Source of the DNA: DATCLS01 sp036563805
GTDB lineage: Bacteria > Actinomycetota > Acidimicrobiia > Acidimicrobiales > VFJN01
NCBI GenBank assembly: GCA_036563805.1
Contig: DATCLS010000061.1
Coordinates: forward strand, 51,344-115,343
DNA: 64,000 bases
Direction of reading: 5' to 3'
In this document: one piece after another, positions 26,020 through 33,770 of the stretch
Layout of the letters: every line of letters starts with the position of its first letter
Position numbering within the stretch: position 1 is the stretch's first letter
The notes under the pieces: model-generated
Database searches by the model: none
Told to the model about the DNA's origin: nothing
Seen by the model: the letters and a program-made list of their open reading frames with translations, nothing else
Translations under genes and position numbers: made by a program

Positions 26020-28050
26020 TCAGACCGTCGTGTCGGTCGCCCCCCCGCCGGACCCGCCGCCCGGCCCGGCGAGCATGCAGTCGAGGATGATCGGCCGCAG
26101 CTCCTCCGGGATGTCCTCGGGGCTGGTGATGTCCCCTTGCAGCTGGGAGCCCATCTCGATGAAGTCCGAGAGCGGGATCTCGGTCGAGATGCGGTCGTAG
26201 ACGCACTGGCACTGGGCCTCGGTGGCGTCGGCGCCGGCGCACGACGTCACGAACTGGTCTTCGATCGCCGCGGTGTAGCCGGGCAGCGTCTCCCCGTCGC
26301 CGGACGACGTGGTCGTGGACCGGGTCGTGCTGGTCGTGCTGGCCGTCGTCGTCGTGGTCGAGCCGGCGTTGTCGTCGTCGTCGCCCCCGCCGCGGCTCAC
26401 GATGATCCCGATGATCACGATGGCCGCCACCACGATGATGCCGGCGGCGATCAGCGCGTGGCGGTTGGGGCCACCGCCCCCCGAGGCGGCCGGGAAGCCC
26501 CCCGAACCGGTCGCCCCGCCGGTGGGCGAGGCCTGCGTCGGGGACGCCGACGGGGCGGCGTAGGGCGACGAGGGCGGTGCCGGGCGCGGGGCGGCGTAGC
26601 CACCGGTTGCCGCGGCGGGGGTGCCCGCCGTGGGGCTGGCCGCCGCCGCGTAGCCGCCGCTGGGGGATCCGACGCCCGAGGTCGCCGGGGCACCGGGGGC
26701 GGAGGCACCAGGGGTGCCGGGCGCACCGGGCGCCGGCGGGCGGGGCGGGGACGCCGTCCCGGCCGCGTGGGCCACCGGGGTGAGGGGCCCCTGGCCCGGC
26801 TGGCCGGCGTGGCTGGGCTGGCCGTCGGGCCCGCCGGCCGCCGCGTAGCCGGCGGCCGCGCCCGCCGCCCCACCGGCGGCGCCGGCCACGGCCGGCCCGA
26901 CCGGCGGCGCCGGCCGCGACCCGCTGGAGCCCGACGCGCCCGGCTCGACGGGCAGGACCGTGCGCACCGACTCGGGCGTGGCCGAGCCCTGCTGCTGGGC
27001 GACGGCGATGGCGGCGCCGAAGCCGATGGCGTCCTTGGGGTGGGCGTCGATGGCGATGGGCCGCCCCAGCTCGGCGCCCACCATCTGGGCGACGAGCGGG
27101 ATGCGGGAGGAGCCGCCGACCAGCAGCACCGCGCTGATGTCGTCGTCGCTGACCGAGGCCGACCGGATGGCCCGCCGGAGCGCCACGATCGTCTCCCGGA
27201 TGGCGGGCCGGATCATGTCCTCGAACTCGGACCGGGTCAGCCGCACGTCGGTCTGGAGGTTGGGCAGCAGCACCGGGATCGACACGTCGGTGTCGCTGGA
27301 CAGCGCCTCCTTGGCGTCGATGCACTCCTGCCGCAGGCGGGCCATGGCGGCCACCGCCGCCGGCTCCTCGGGGTCGAGCTGCTCGACGGCGTCGCCGGCC
27401 GCGGCGCGCACGTGGGCCACGATCGCCTCGTCGAAGTCGATGCCGCCCAGCCGCTCGATGCCCTCGGGCGAGCCCACCGTCTCGAACCCGCTCTCGGTGC
27501 GTCGCACCATGGCGGCGTCGAACGTGCCGCCACCCAGGTCGTACACGGCCACGACCGCGCCCGGGTCGAGCCGCCGCTGGGAGGCGTAGAACGTGGCCGC
27601 GGCCACCGGCTCAGGCAGCTTGAGGGCGACGTCGACGCCGACCTGGCGGATCGACTGGTCGAGCAGGTCGAGCTTGTAGGCGCCCCAGTTGGCCGGATGG
27701 GTCAGCGCCAGGCCCCGGGGCGGCTCTCCCTCCTGCGTGCGGACCTTCTGGACGGCCCAGGACAGCATCCGGGCCATGAGCATCTCGGCCGGGTAGGGCG
27801 AGCCGCCGAGGATGATGGGCGTCGGGTCGCCGACCCGCCGCTTGAACTCGCGGGCCACCCGGCCCGGGTCGGTGTTGGCCCGGCGGATGGCGGCCTCACC
27901 GACCAACAGGTCGCCGTCCTCGCGCAGGTACACGACCGACGGCACCGAGGCCGACCGGTTCCCGAGCGTCGCCGCCTCGACCGTCCCCCCGCGCTCGATG
28001 GCAGCCGCGGTATACGTGGTGCCGAGGTCGATGCCGAGGTAGTAGGACAT
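26020..28050 (-). CDS. Membrane-anchored Hsp70-like protein with extracytoplasmic Cys domain
   Basis: The protein has 676 residues. Residues about 1-350 form an Hsp70/actin-fold ATPase with phosphate-1 motif GIDLGTTYTAAAIE, phosphate-2 motif VYDLGGGTFDAAM and adenosine motif LLVGGSSRIPLVAQM. The usual peptide-binding domain and EEVD-type tail are missing. Instead there is an Ala/Gly/Pro-rich linker of about 180 residues with short GGYAA repeats, one transmembrane helix (about 530-552, AGIIVVAAIVIIGIIV), an Asp/Thr-rich stalk and a small domain. That domain includes VTSCAGADATEAQCQCVYDR and ends LRPIILDCML, four cysteines in all. Orientation would put the ATPase inside and the Cys domain outside. 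A good ribosome-binding site (AGGAGCGGGA) precedes the ATG. The role is unknown; a chaperone-like sensor of envelope state is one idea. Confidence 0.85.
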   Translation of the reverse strand: MSYYLGIDLGTTYTAAAIERGGTVEAATLGNRSASVPSVVYLREDGDLLVGEAAIRRANTDPGRVAREFKRRVGDPTPIILGGSPYPAEMLMARMLSWAVQKVRTQEGEPPRGLALTHPANWGAYKLDLLDQSIRQVGVDVALKLPEPVAAATFYASQRRLDPGAVVAVYDLGGGTFDAAMVRRTESGFETVGSPEGIERLGGIDFDEAIVAHVRAAAGDAVEQLDPEEPAAVAAMARLRQECIDAKEALSSDTDVSIPVLLPNLQTDVRLTRSEFEDMIRPAIRETIVALRRAIRSASVSDDDISAVLLVGGSSRIPLVAQMVGAELGRPIAIDAHPKDAIGFGAAIAVAQQQGSATPESVRTVLPVEPGASGSSGSRPAPPVGPAVAGAAGGAAGAAAGYAAAGGPDGQPSHAGQPGQGPLTPVAHAAGTASPPRPPAPGAPGTPGASAPGAPATSGVGSPSGGYAAAASPTAGTPAAATGGYAAPRPAPPSSPYAAPSASPTQASPTGGATGSGGFPAASGGGGPNRHALIAAGIIVVAAIVIIGIIVSRGGGDDDDNAGSTTTTTASTTSTTRSTTTSSGDGETLPGYTAAIEDQFVTSCAGADATEAQCQCVYDRISTEIPLSDFIEMGSQLQGDITSPEDIPEELRPIILDCMLAGPGGGSGGGATDTTV

Positions 28051-28202
28051 TCCCGCTCCTTGGGGCGCGAAGCAGCAGAGCTCACCGTGGCGTCCGGGGC
28101 CGCCGGGGCAGCCACCGCCAGGACGCGGCTCGGGGACCTGACGCTACCGCGCGCCGTGCCCGACGCGCGCCAGGGGCGGTTAGGCGTTCGCCCCCGGCAC
28201 GG

Positions 28203-28868
28203 TCACAGCCCCGCCCGCTCCCGCGCCCGGCGCAGCACCGCGTCGAACATGTCCGGTGTCAGCTTGCCGGTGAACGTGTTCTGCTGGCTGACGTGGTAGC
28301 TGCACACGATGGCCCGGCCGTCGGGCAGCTCGACCTCGGCGCCGTGCCCGAACGGCGGCCGGGGCCGGACGCCGAGGATGCCGCACAACACCTGGTAGCC
28401 GAACTGGCCGAGCACCACGAACACCCGCACGTCACGCAGCAGCGCCAGCTCCCGCTCGAGGAAGGGCCGGCAGCGGTCGCGCTCGGCCACCGTCGGCTTG
28501 TTGGCTGGCGGGGCGCACCGCACCGGGGCCGTGATCCAGGCCCCCTCCAGCCGCAGGCCGTCGTTCCGCCACCGCGACTCGGGCCGGTTGGCGAACCCCG
28601 TGCGCCACAGGGCGGCGTAGAGGAACTCGCCCGACCGGTCGCCGGTGAACATCCGCCCCGTGCGGTTGGCGCCGTGGGCGGCGGGGGCGAGGCCCACCAG
28701 GCAGACCCGGGCCCGGGGGTCGCCGAAGCCCGGGACGGGCCGGGCCCAGTACTCGTCGTCGCGGAACGCGGCTCGCTTCTCCCTGGCGACTTGCTCGCGC
28801 CAGGCCACGAGGCGCGGGCAGGCGCGGCAGGCGACGATCTCGGCCTCCAGGGCGGCGAGCGGTTCCAC
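28203..28868 (-). CDS. Uracil-DNA glycosylase, family 5 (UdgB-like)
   Basis: The enzyme has 221 residues and should remove uracil (and often hypoxanthine) from DNA. Motif A is GLAPAAHGANRTGRMFTGD and motif B is SYHVSQQNTFTGKLT, both diagnostic of the Thermus/mycobacterial family 5 enzymes. These lack the catalytic Asp of other UDGs. Cys14 and Cys17 (CRAC), Cys94-region and a further Cys match the [4Fe-4S] ligands of the family in general layout. The GTG start at 28868 lies 27 bp from the divergent phosphatase gene. No SOS box was found in the short shared promoter. Confidence 0.92.
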   Translation of the reverse strand: MEPLAALEAEIVACRACPRLVAWREQVAREKRAAFRDDEYWARPVPGFGDPRARVCLVGLAPAAHGANRTGRMFTGDRSGEFLYAALWRTGFANRPESRWRNDGLRLEGAWITAPVRCAPPANKPTVAERDRCRPFLERELALLRDVRVFVVLGQFGYQVLCGILGVRPRPPFGHGAEVELPDGRAIVCSYHVSQQNTFTGKLTPDMFDAVLRRARERAGL

Positions 28869-28895
28869 GGGCGCCGACGATAGGTTGAGCCAGCG

Positions 28896-29711
28896 ATGCC
28901 GCGAGCCGACCGCACGACCGGCAGCCGGCCCGACCGCCGGGCCGGTGGGTCACGACGCAAACCGACCTCGCCGCCGCCGACCGTGATCATGCTCGTCCGT
29001 CACGGCAAGACGGCCACCACCGGGGCCAAGCTGCCCGGGCGCGCCCCAGGGCTCGACCTCGACGACACGGGACGCCGCCAAGCCGAGGACGTCGCCGCCC
29101 GCATCGTGCGCATCACGACCCCCGCACCCGACTCACCGGCCGGCAAGGCCGCCGCCGGCGTGCCCGGCAGCAACGGGCGCAGCCCCCGGTCCCGCGGCCG
29201 CTCGGGCGGCCGGAGAGCCGACGGGCAGGCCACGGACGGGGTGGCCGCCGTCTACAGCTCGCCGCTGGAGCGGACCCGGCAGACAGCCGAGGCCATCGCC
29301 CGGGCCGTCGGGCGCGACGTCCAGGTCGACGACGGCCTGATCGAGCTCGACATCGGCGAGTGGACGGGGATGGACCTGAAGGACGCCATGAAGCGACCCG
29401 AGTGGACCACCATCCAGCGCTACCCGAGCGGGTTCACCTTCCCGGGCGGCGAATCGTTCGCCGCCATGCAGTCCCGCATGGTCGACACGCTGGCCCGGCT
29501 GCGGGCCCGACACCCGGGCGAGACCGTCGTGGCCGTGTCGCACGCCGACCCCATCCGGGCCGTGGTCGCCCACGCCATGGGCACCCACCTCGACCTGTTC
29601 CAGCGGGTCGTCGTGTCGCCGTGCTCGCTGACCGTCCTGTCCCTCGCCGACACCGGGCCGACGGTCCTGGCCGTCAACGGGACCGGCGACGAGCCCGTGG
29701 TCCCCGCATGA
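28896..29711 (+). CDS. MSMEG_4193-type histidine phosphatase (phosphoglycerate mutase-like)
   Basis: The protein has 271 residues. The core begins VIMLVRHGKTATTGAKLPGR with the phosphoacceptor His in RHG, and continues AAVYSSPLERTRQTAEAIAR, IELDIGEWTGMDLKD and VVAVSHADPIRAVVAH, the second catalytic His region. An insertion of about 45 Ser/Gly/Arg-rich residues (about 75-115) is unusual. The ATG at 28896 has an AGG 8-10 nt upstream; GTG 28983 or ATG 28989 would give the minimal domain. The next gene overlaps its stop by ATGA. This phosphatase, DUF3090 and SCO1664-type genes form a conserved actinobacterial trio, usually beside mycothiol ligase mshC, which is not in this window. Confidence 0.88.
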   Translation: MPRADRTTGSRPDRRAGGSRRKPTSPPPTVIMLVRHGKTATTGAKLPGRAPGLDLDDTGRRQAEDVAARIVRITTPAPDSPAGKAAAGVPGSNGRSPRSRGRSGGRRADGQATDGVAAVYSSPLERTRQTAEAIARAVGRDVQVDDGLIELDIGEWTGMDLKDAMKRPEWTTIQRYPSGFTFPGGESFAAMQSRMVDTLARLRARHPGETVVAVSHADPIRAVVAHAMGTHLDLFQRVVVSPCSLTVLSLADTGPTVLAVNGTGDEPVVPA

Positions 29712-30190
29712 CGATGGGCGAGTCGTTCGACTTCCCGGAGGCGCAGGTGTTCTGGCCCGGGGCCGAGGGCCCGCCGGGCCGCCGCGTGTTCTTCCTGGCC
29801 GGCGGCGCCGGGGACGAGATGGTGTATCTGGGCTGCGAGAAGCAGCAGGTGGCGGCGCTGGGCGAGTACCTGCTGGCGCTGCTCGAGGACCTCTCCCCCG
29901 ACGTCGAGCCGGCCCAGGGCCACGGCGACGTCACGCCGCTGCCGTTCGAGTGGGACGTGGGTGAGATCGGCGTCGCCTACGACGAGCCCGGCGACCGCAT
30001 CGTGGTCGTGCTCAAGGAGCTGGCGCCGGAGGGCGAGAAGCCGGCGACCGCCCGTTTCTCGTTCAGCCGGGCCCAGGCCAAGGCGTTCGCCCGCTTTGCG
30101 CTCGAGCTGGTGGCCCGCGGCCGACCCACCTGCCGGTACTGCGACCAGCCGATGGACGCCGAGGGCCACGTGTGTCCGAGGATGAACTGA
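29708..30190 (+). CDS. DUF3090 family protein
   Basis: The protein has 160 residues and is a member of the actinobacterial DUF3090 (TIGR03847-type) family. Landmarks are GESFDFPEAQVFWPGAEGPP, VFFLAGGAGDEMVYLGCEKQ, FEWDVGEIGVAYDEPGDRIV and a C-terminal zinc-ribbon-like CRYCDQPMDAEGHVCPR, with CX2C and a third Cys. It starts at an ATG overlapping the phosphatase stop (ATGA), and its end overlaps the next gene by 19 bp, so the three are translationally coupled. Biochemical function is unknown. Co-conservation suggests all three act on one process. Confidence 0.93.
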   Translation: MTMGESFDFPEAQVFWPGAEGPPGRRVFFLAGGAGDEMVYLGCEKQQVAALGEYLLALLEDLSPDVEPAQGHGDVTPLPFEWDVGEIGVAYDEPGDRIVVVLKELAPEGEKPATARFSFSRAQAKAFARFALELVARGRPTCRYCDQPMDAEGHVCPRMN

Positions 30191-30912
30191 CCGACCGGAG
30201 CCTCACCGGGCCCGCGGCGCTCGACGTGCTGCGGACCGGCGAGGTCACGGTCCTCGGGCGGATGCCGTGGAGCTCGAACGCCACGCTGCTGGTCGAGGTC
30301 CACCGGGGCGACGACTGTTTGCGGGCCGTGTACAAGCCCCGCAGGGGCGAGCGACCGCTGTGGGACTTCCCCGCCGGGCTCGACCGGCGGGAGGCGGCAG
30401 CCTACGAGCTGTCGGCCTGGTTGGGGTGGGACCTGGTGCCCGAGACCGTGCTGCGGACCGACGACGGCCTGCCGTTCGGCACCGGGTCGCTGCAGCGCTT
30501 CGTGCCCTTCGACGTCGAGGCCCACTACTTCACGCTGATCGAGGACGAGCGCCGCCACGGCGAGCTGCGGGCCATCTGCGCCTTCGACCTCCTGGCCAAC
30601 AGCGCCGACCGCAAGGGCGGCCACTGCCTGGCCGGCGACGACGGCCGGGTGTGGGCGGTCGACAACGGCCTGACGTTCCACTGCGAGACCAAGCTGCGGA
30701 CCGTCATCTGGGAGTTCGGCGGGGAGCCCATCCCCGAGCCGCTGCTGCGCGACGTCGCCCGCCTGGTCGACGAGGGCCCGCCGGACACGCTCGGCGGCCT
30801 GCTGGAGGAGGCCGAGCTCGCCGCGCTGCGGCGCCGGGCCGAGCGGGTCGCCGAAGCCGGCACGTTCCCGGTCGACACGACGGGCCGCCGCTACCCCTGG
30901 CCGCTCGTCTAG
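30172..30912 (+). CDS. SCO1664 family protein (PI3/PI4-kinase-like fold)
   Basis: The protein has 246 residues. It contains SNATLLVEVHRGDDCLRAVY with the Lys-Pro-Arg strand YKPRRGERPLWDF, then CAFDLLANSADRKGGHCLAG and VWAVDNGLTFHCETKLRTV. These correspond to the catalytic HxD/N-like loop and DN metal site of a kinase-like fold, as in the TIGR03843/SCO1664 family. Substrate and activity are unproven. The GTG start at 30172 lies inside the 3' end of the DUF3090 gene. It ends the conserved trio and faces the GGDEF-EAL gene. Confidence 0.9.
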   Translation: MSEDELTDRSLTGPAALDVLRTGEVTVLGRMPWSSNATLLVEVHRGDDCLRAVYKPRRGERPLWDFPAGLDRREAAAYELSAWLGWDLVPETVLRTDDGLPFGTGSLQRFVPFDVEAHYFTLIEDERRHGELRAICAFDLLANSADRKGGHCLAGDDGRVWAVDNGLTFHCETKLRTVIWEFGGEPIPEPLLRDVARLVDEGPPDTLGGLLEEAELAALRRRAERVAEAGTFPVDTTGRRYPWPLV

Positions 30913-30979
30913 TTCGCCAGCCGGCGGGGCCGGCGGGCGAGGCCGGTCGAGACGGGTCGGGCCCCGGGTCGAGCCTCGG

Positions 30980-33628
30980 TCAGTCCGCCCCGGAGGCGAC
31001 CGGGATCTCGGGCGTGTCACGCTGCGACAGCCACTGGTCGAACTGACTGGCCGTCAGCGGCGGGCACACCAGAAACCCCTGGGCCAGGTCGCAGCCGAGC
31101 GAGCTCAGCAGCTCCCACCCCTCGCGGGACTCGACGCCCTCGGCCACCGTGGTCAGGCCCAGGTCGTGGCCGAGCGCCAGCACCGAGCGGGCGATGGCCC
31201 GGTCGTTGTCGTCGACGGTCATGCTGGCGATGAACGACCGGTCGATCTTGATCTCGCCGATCGGCAGCCGGCGGAGGTGGGCCAGCGACGAGTAGCCGGT
31301 GCCGAAGTCGTCGCACGACAGGCACACGCCCAGCTCGGCCAGGCCCTCGAGCACGGTGACCGAGCGCTGCGACTCGCTCATGACCATGCTCTCGGTCAGC
31401 TCCAGCGTCAGCGCCGAGGGCGGCACGCCCATGTGCTCGGTCAGCGTGGCCACGTCGTCGACCAGGTGCAGGTCGAGCAGGTTGCGGGCCGACAGGTTGA
31501 CCGCCACCGACATGTCGAGGCCCCGGTCGCGCCACGACCGGCACTCGGCCAGCGCCCGGCGCATCACGACCATGGTCAGGTTGCGGATGTCGCCGGTGTG
31601 CTCGGCCACGGCGATGAACTCGGAGGGCCGCACGCGCCCGAGACGGGGATGGTTCCACCGCACGAGCGCCTCGGCGCCCCGCACCACGCCGGTGGCCACC
31701 TCGACCTTGGGCTGGAAGCACACGTCGAGCTCGCGGCCCTCGAGGGCCTCGCGCAGCTCGGCGCCGAGGGCCAGCCGGCGGGGCGTGGAGGGGTCGTGCG
31801 TCGGGTCGTACAGCTCCCACCCGCTGCGCAGCCGGCGGGCGGTGTCGCGGGCGATGTGGGCCCGCTGGGTGAGCGACGGCACGTCGATGGCGTGCTCGGG
31901 GTAGACGGCGACGCCGATGTTGACGGCCAGCGCCAGCAGCACGCCCTCGACCTGGAACGGCGGGTCGAACCCGGCCATCAGCATGCGGGCCGCCCCGACG
32001 GCGGCGTCGACGCTCTCGACCTCGGGGAGGATGGCGGCGAACTCGTTGAACCCGATGCGGCACAGCGTGGCGTTCTCGGGCAGCAGGCTCTTGATGCGCC
32101 GGCAGGCCTGGACGACGAGGGCGTCGGTGCTGACGTGCCCGAAGGCGTCGCTGACCTGGCCGAACTCGTCGAGGTCGATGACCAGCAGCCCGACCCGGCC
32201 CCGCACGGCGTACACGGCCTCGAACGCCTCGTTGAGCAGCTCGTTGAGGCGGACCCGGTTGGGCAGGTCGGTCAGCGGGTCGTGCAGGGCCTGGTGGGCC
32301 CGCACCGCCGCCTCGGCTTGGAGGCGCTCGAACAGCACGCCGTTCTCCAGCGCGATCGAGGCGTGGTTGGCGAGCGCCCCGAGCAGCTCGGCCTGGTCGT
32401 CGCCGAATCCCGAGGTGCGACCCGGGCGCTCCCGACTGACGACGAGCGCTCCGCTGAGCTCGCCGTCGGCGTTGGTCAGCGGCGCCGCCAGCGCCGCGGC
32501 GGCGGGCAGCTCGGCCAGCCACCGGGGCGAGCCCTTGTGCCCGGGCACGACGGCGCGAGCGACCCGGCCCGGCACGAGCGCGTTGAGGTCGGACAGGAAG
32601 TCGTCGGTCGGCACCGGCTCGACGGTCGCCTCGCCCTCGTCGGCGCCGTCGGGCTTGCCCTCGCCCGTGGCCGGGCCGTCGCCGGACCCGGCCGCCGGAT
32701 CGGCCTCGGCCGCCGAGCCAACTTCGGAGGGGCCGTCGCCCCCGGACAGCACGATGCGCCGGGCCTCCGACTCGTCGTCGACGGGCGCGAGCAGCAGGAC
32801 GGCGTGGTCGGCGCGCATCAGCGAGCGGGCGCCCCGCAGCACCGACTCGGCGATCTCGCCCAGGTTGACCGACCGCACGACCGACCGGGCGAAGGCGTCG
32901 ACCACCTCGAGCCGGTGGTGGCGCTCGGCCACCCGGCTGTAGATGCGGTTCGACCACACGCACACGACGACGACGGCGGCGACGAGCAGCCCGACGTTGG
33001 GGACCTGCCACACCGCGAAGGCGAGCCCGAGGCCGATGGCGCCGTCGAGCACGGCGGCCCAGCTGCCGGACGCCACCGTCTTGCCGAGCGCCTGCCGGCC
33101 CGGCAGCCCGCCGGCCGCCACGACCAGCAGGATGGCGAGCAGGGCGACGGCGTGCGACGCCGCGAGCCCGGCCAGCAGCGCTCCCGCGCCCCGCAGGCCG
33201 ACCGGCGTCACGTCGCCCAGGGCGACGTCGAACACGATGACGGCGACGATCGTCTGGATGGCGGTCAGCGCCAGCTCGAACGCCATCTCGACGAGGCGCC
33301 GGCGCGCCACCAGCAGGACGACGAGGACGCCGACCATGCGGCCGACCACCAGGGCCGCAGGCCCGGCGTAGACGAGCCCGATGGCGAGCGGGACCTCGGC
33401 CAGGGCGAAGCCGTAGAACTGGCCGTGCCGCCGCACGACGCGGAGGGCCAAAACCTCGCAGAGCGCGAAAGCGGGCGCCAGGACGTACACCGGAACATCG
33501 AGCGGCACGTCGGGTAGCGCCCCGTAGTCGGAACGCGCGAAGGCGTAGAGAGCCGCTCCGCCCAGACCCAGCCACAAGGCCGCGAGCGCCACCCCAATAT
33601 CACTGCGGGGTGTGATGTGCGCCGACAA
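30980..33628 (-). CDS. Membrane GAF-GGDEF-EAL protein, probable c-di-GMP phosphodiesterase
   Basis: The protein has 882 residues. About eight N-terminal membrane helices (about 10-230) precede a GAF-like region (about 245-455), interrupted by an acidic Gly/Asp/Glu insertion. The GGDEF domain (about 470-625) has GFNEF at 526-530 instead of GGDEF, so it has probably lost cyclase activity. The EAL domain (about 635-870) keeps EAL at 653-655 (GAEALVRWNHP), the Asp pair in DDFGTGYSS and IKIDRSFI, and VAEGVES, so it should degrade c-di-GMP. The start is a TTG at 33628. Transcription probably initiates in the AT-richer segment around 33680-33770. The degenerate GGDEF may act as a GTP-sensing regulatory domain, as seen in some homologues. 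Confidence 0.92.
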   Translation of the reverse strand: MSAHITPRSDIGVALAALWLGLGGAALYAFARSDYGALPDVPLDVPVYVLAPAFALCEVLALRVVRRHGQFYGFALAEVPLAIGLVYAGPAALVVGRMVGVLVVLLVARRRLVEMAFELALTAIQTIVAVIVFDVALGDVTPVGLRGAGALLAGLAASHAVALLAILLVVAAGGLPGRQALGKTVASGSWAAVLDGAIGLGLAFAVWQVPNVGLLVAAVVVVCVWSNRIYSRVAERHHRLEVVDAFARSVVRSVNLGEIAESVLRGARSLMRADHAVLLLAPVDDESEARRIVLSGGDGPSEVGSAAEADPAAGSGDGPATGEGKPDGADEGEATVEPVPTDDFLSDLNALVPGRVARAVVPGHKGSPRWLAELPAAAALAAPLTNADGELSGALVVSRERPGRTSGFGDDQAELLGALANHASIALENGVLFERLQAEAAVRAHQALHDPLTDLPNRVRLNELLNEAFEAVYAVRGRVGLLVIDLDEFGQVSDAFGHVSTDALVVQACRRIKSLLPENATLCRIGFNEFAAILPEVESVDAAVGAARMLMAGFDPPFQVEGVLLALAVNIGVAVYPEHAIDVPSLTQRAHIARDTARRLRSGWELYDPTHDPSTPRRLALGAELREALEGRELDVCFQPKVEVATGVVRGAEALVRWNHPRLGRVRPSEFIAVAEHTGDIRNLTMVVMRRALAECRSWRDRGLDMSVAVNLSARNLLDLHLVDDVATLTEHMGVPPSALTLELTESMVMSESQRSVTVLEGLAELGVCLSCDDFGTGYSSLAHLRRLPIGEIKIDRSFIASMTVDDNDRAIARSVLALGHDLGLTTVAEGVESREGWELLSSLGCDLAQGFLVCPPLTASQFDQWLSQRDTPEIPVASGAD

Positions 33629-33748
33629 ATCCGCCTCCGTACCGCCGGGTGCCCCCGCCTCCCGGCACAGAACACCATGGGAGGAACCGGGTCAAGGGGC
33701 AGTGGACTATTTCCGGCCCAGTTTCGTTCATTTGACGGAGAATTTCCC

Positions 33749-33763
33749 GCGAACTTTGTTCGC
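33749..33763. promoter_or_regulatory. GCGAAC-TTT-GTTCGC palindrome
   Basis: This perfect 6-bp inverted repeat with a 3-nt centre lies in an AT-richer stretch, between the lactone-oxidase stop and the GGDEF-EAL start. It could be an operator of the GGDEF-EAL gene or a short terminator of the oxidase. The spacing is one base too short for an actinobacterial LexA box (GAAC-N4-GTTC). Confidence 0.3.
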
Positions 33764-33770
33764 AGAGTCC

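Noticed and set aside
23236..28299. Very long plus-strand open frame of about 1,690 codons
   Set aside because: It runs opposite the LCP, Hsp70 and other real genes, has an Arg/Gly/His-biased composition and no recognisable domain. Long antisense frames are expected at this GC content.
33749..33763. Possible SOS (LexA) box GCGAAC-TTT-GTTCGC
   Set aside because: Actinobacterial LexA boxes have GAAC-N4-GTTC. This one has a 3-bp spacer, and neither neighbouring gene is a DNA repair gene.
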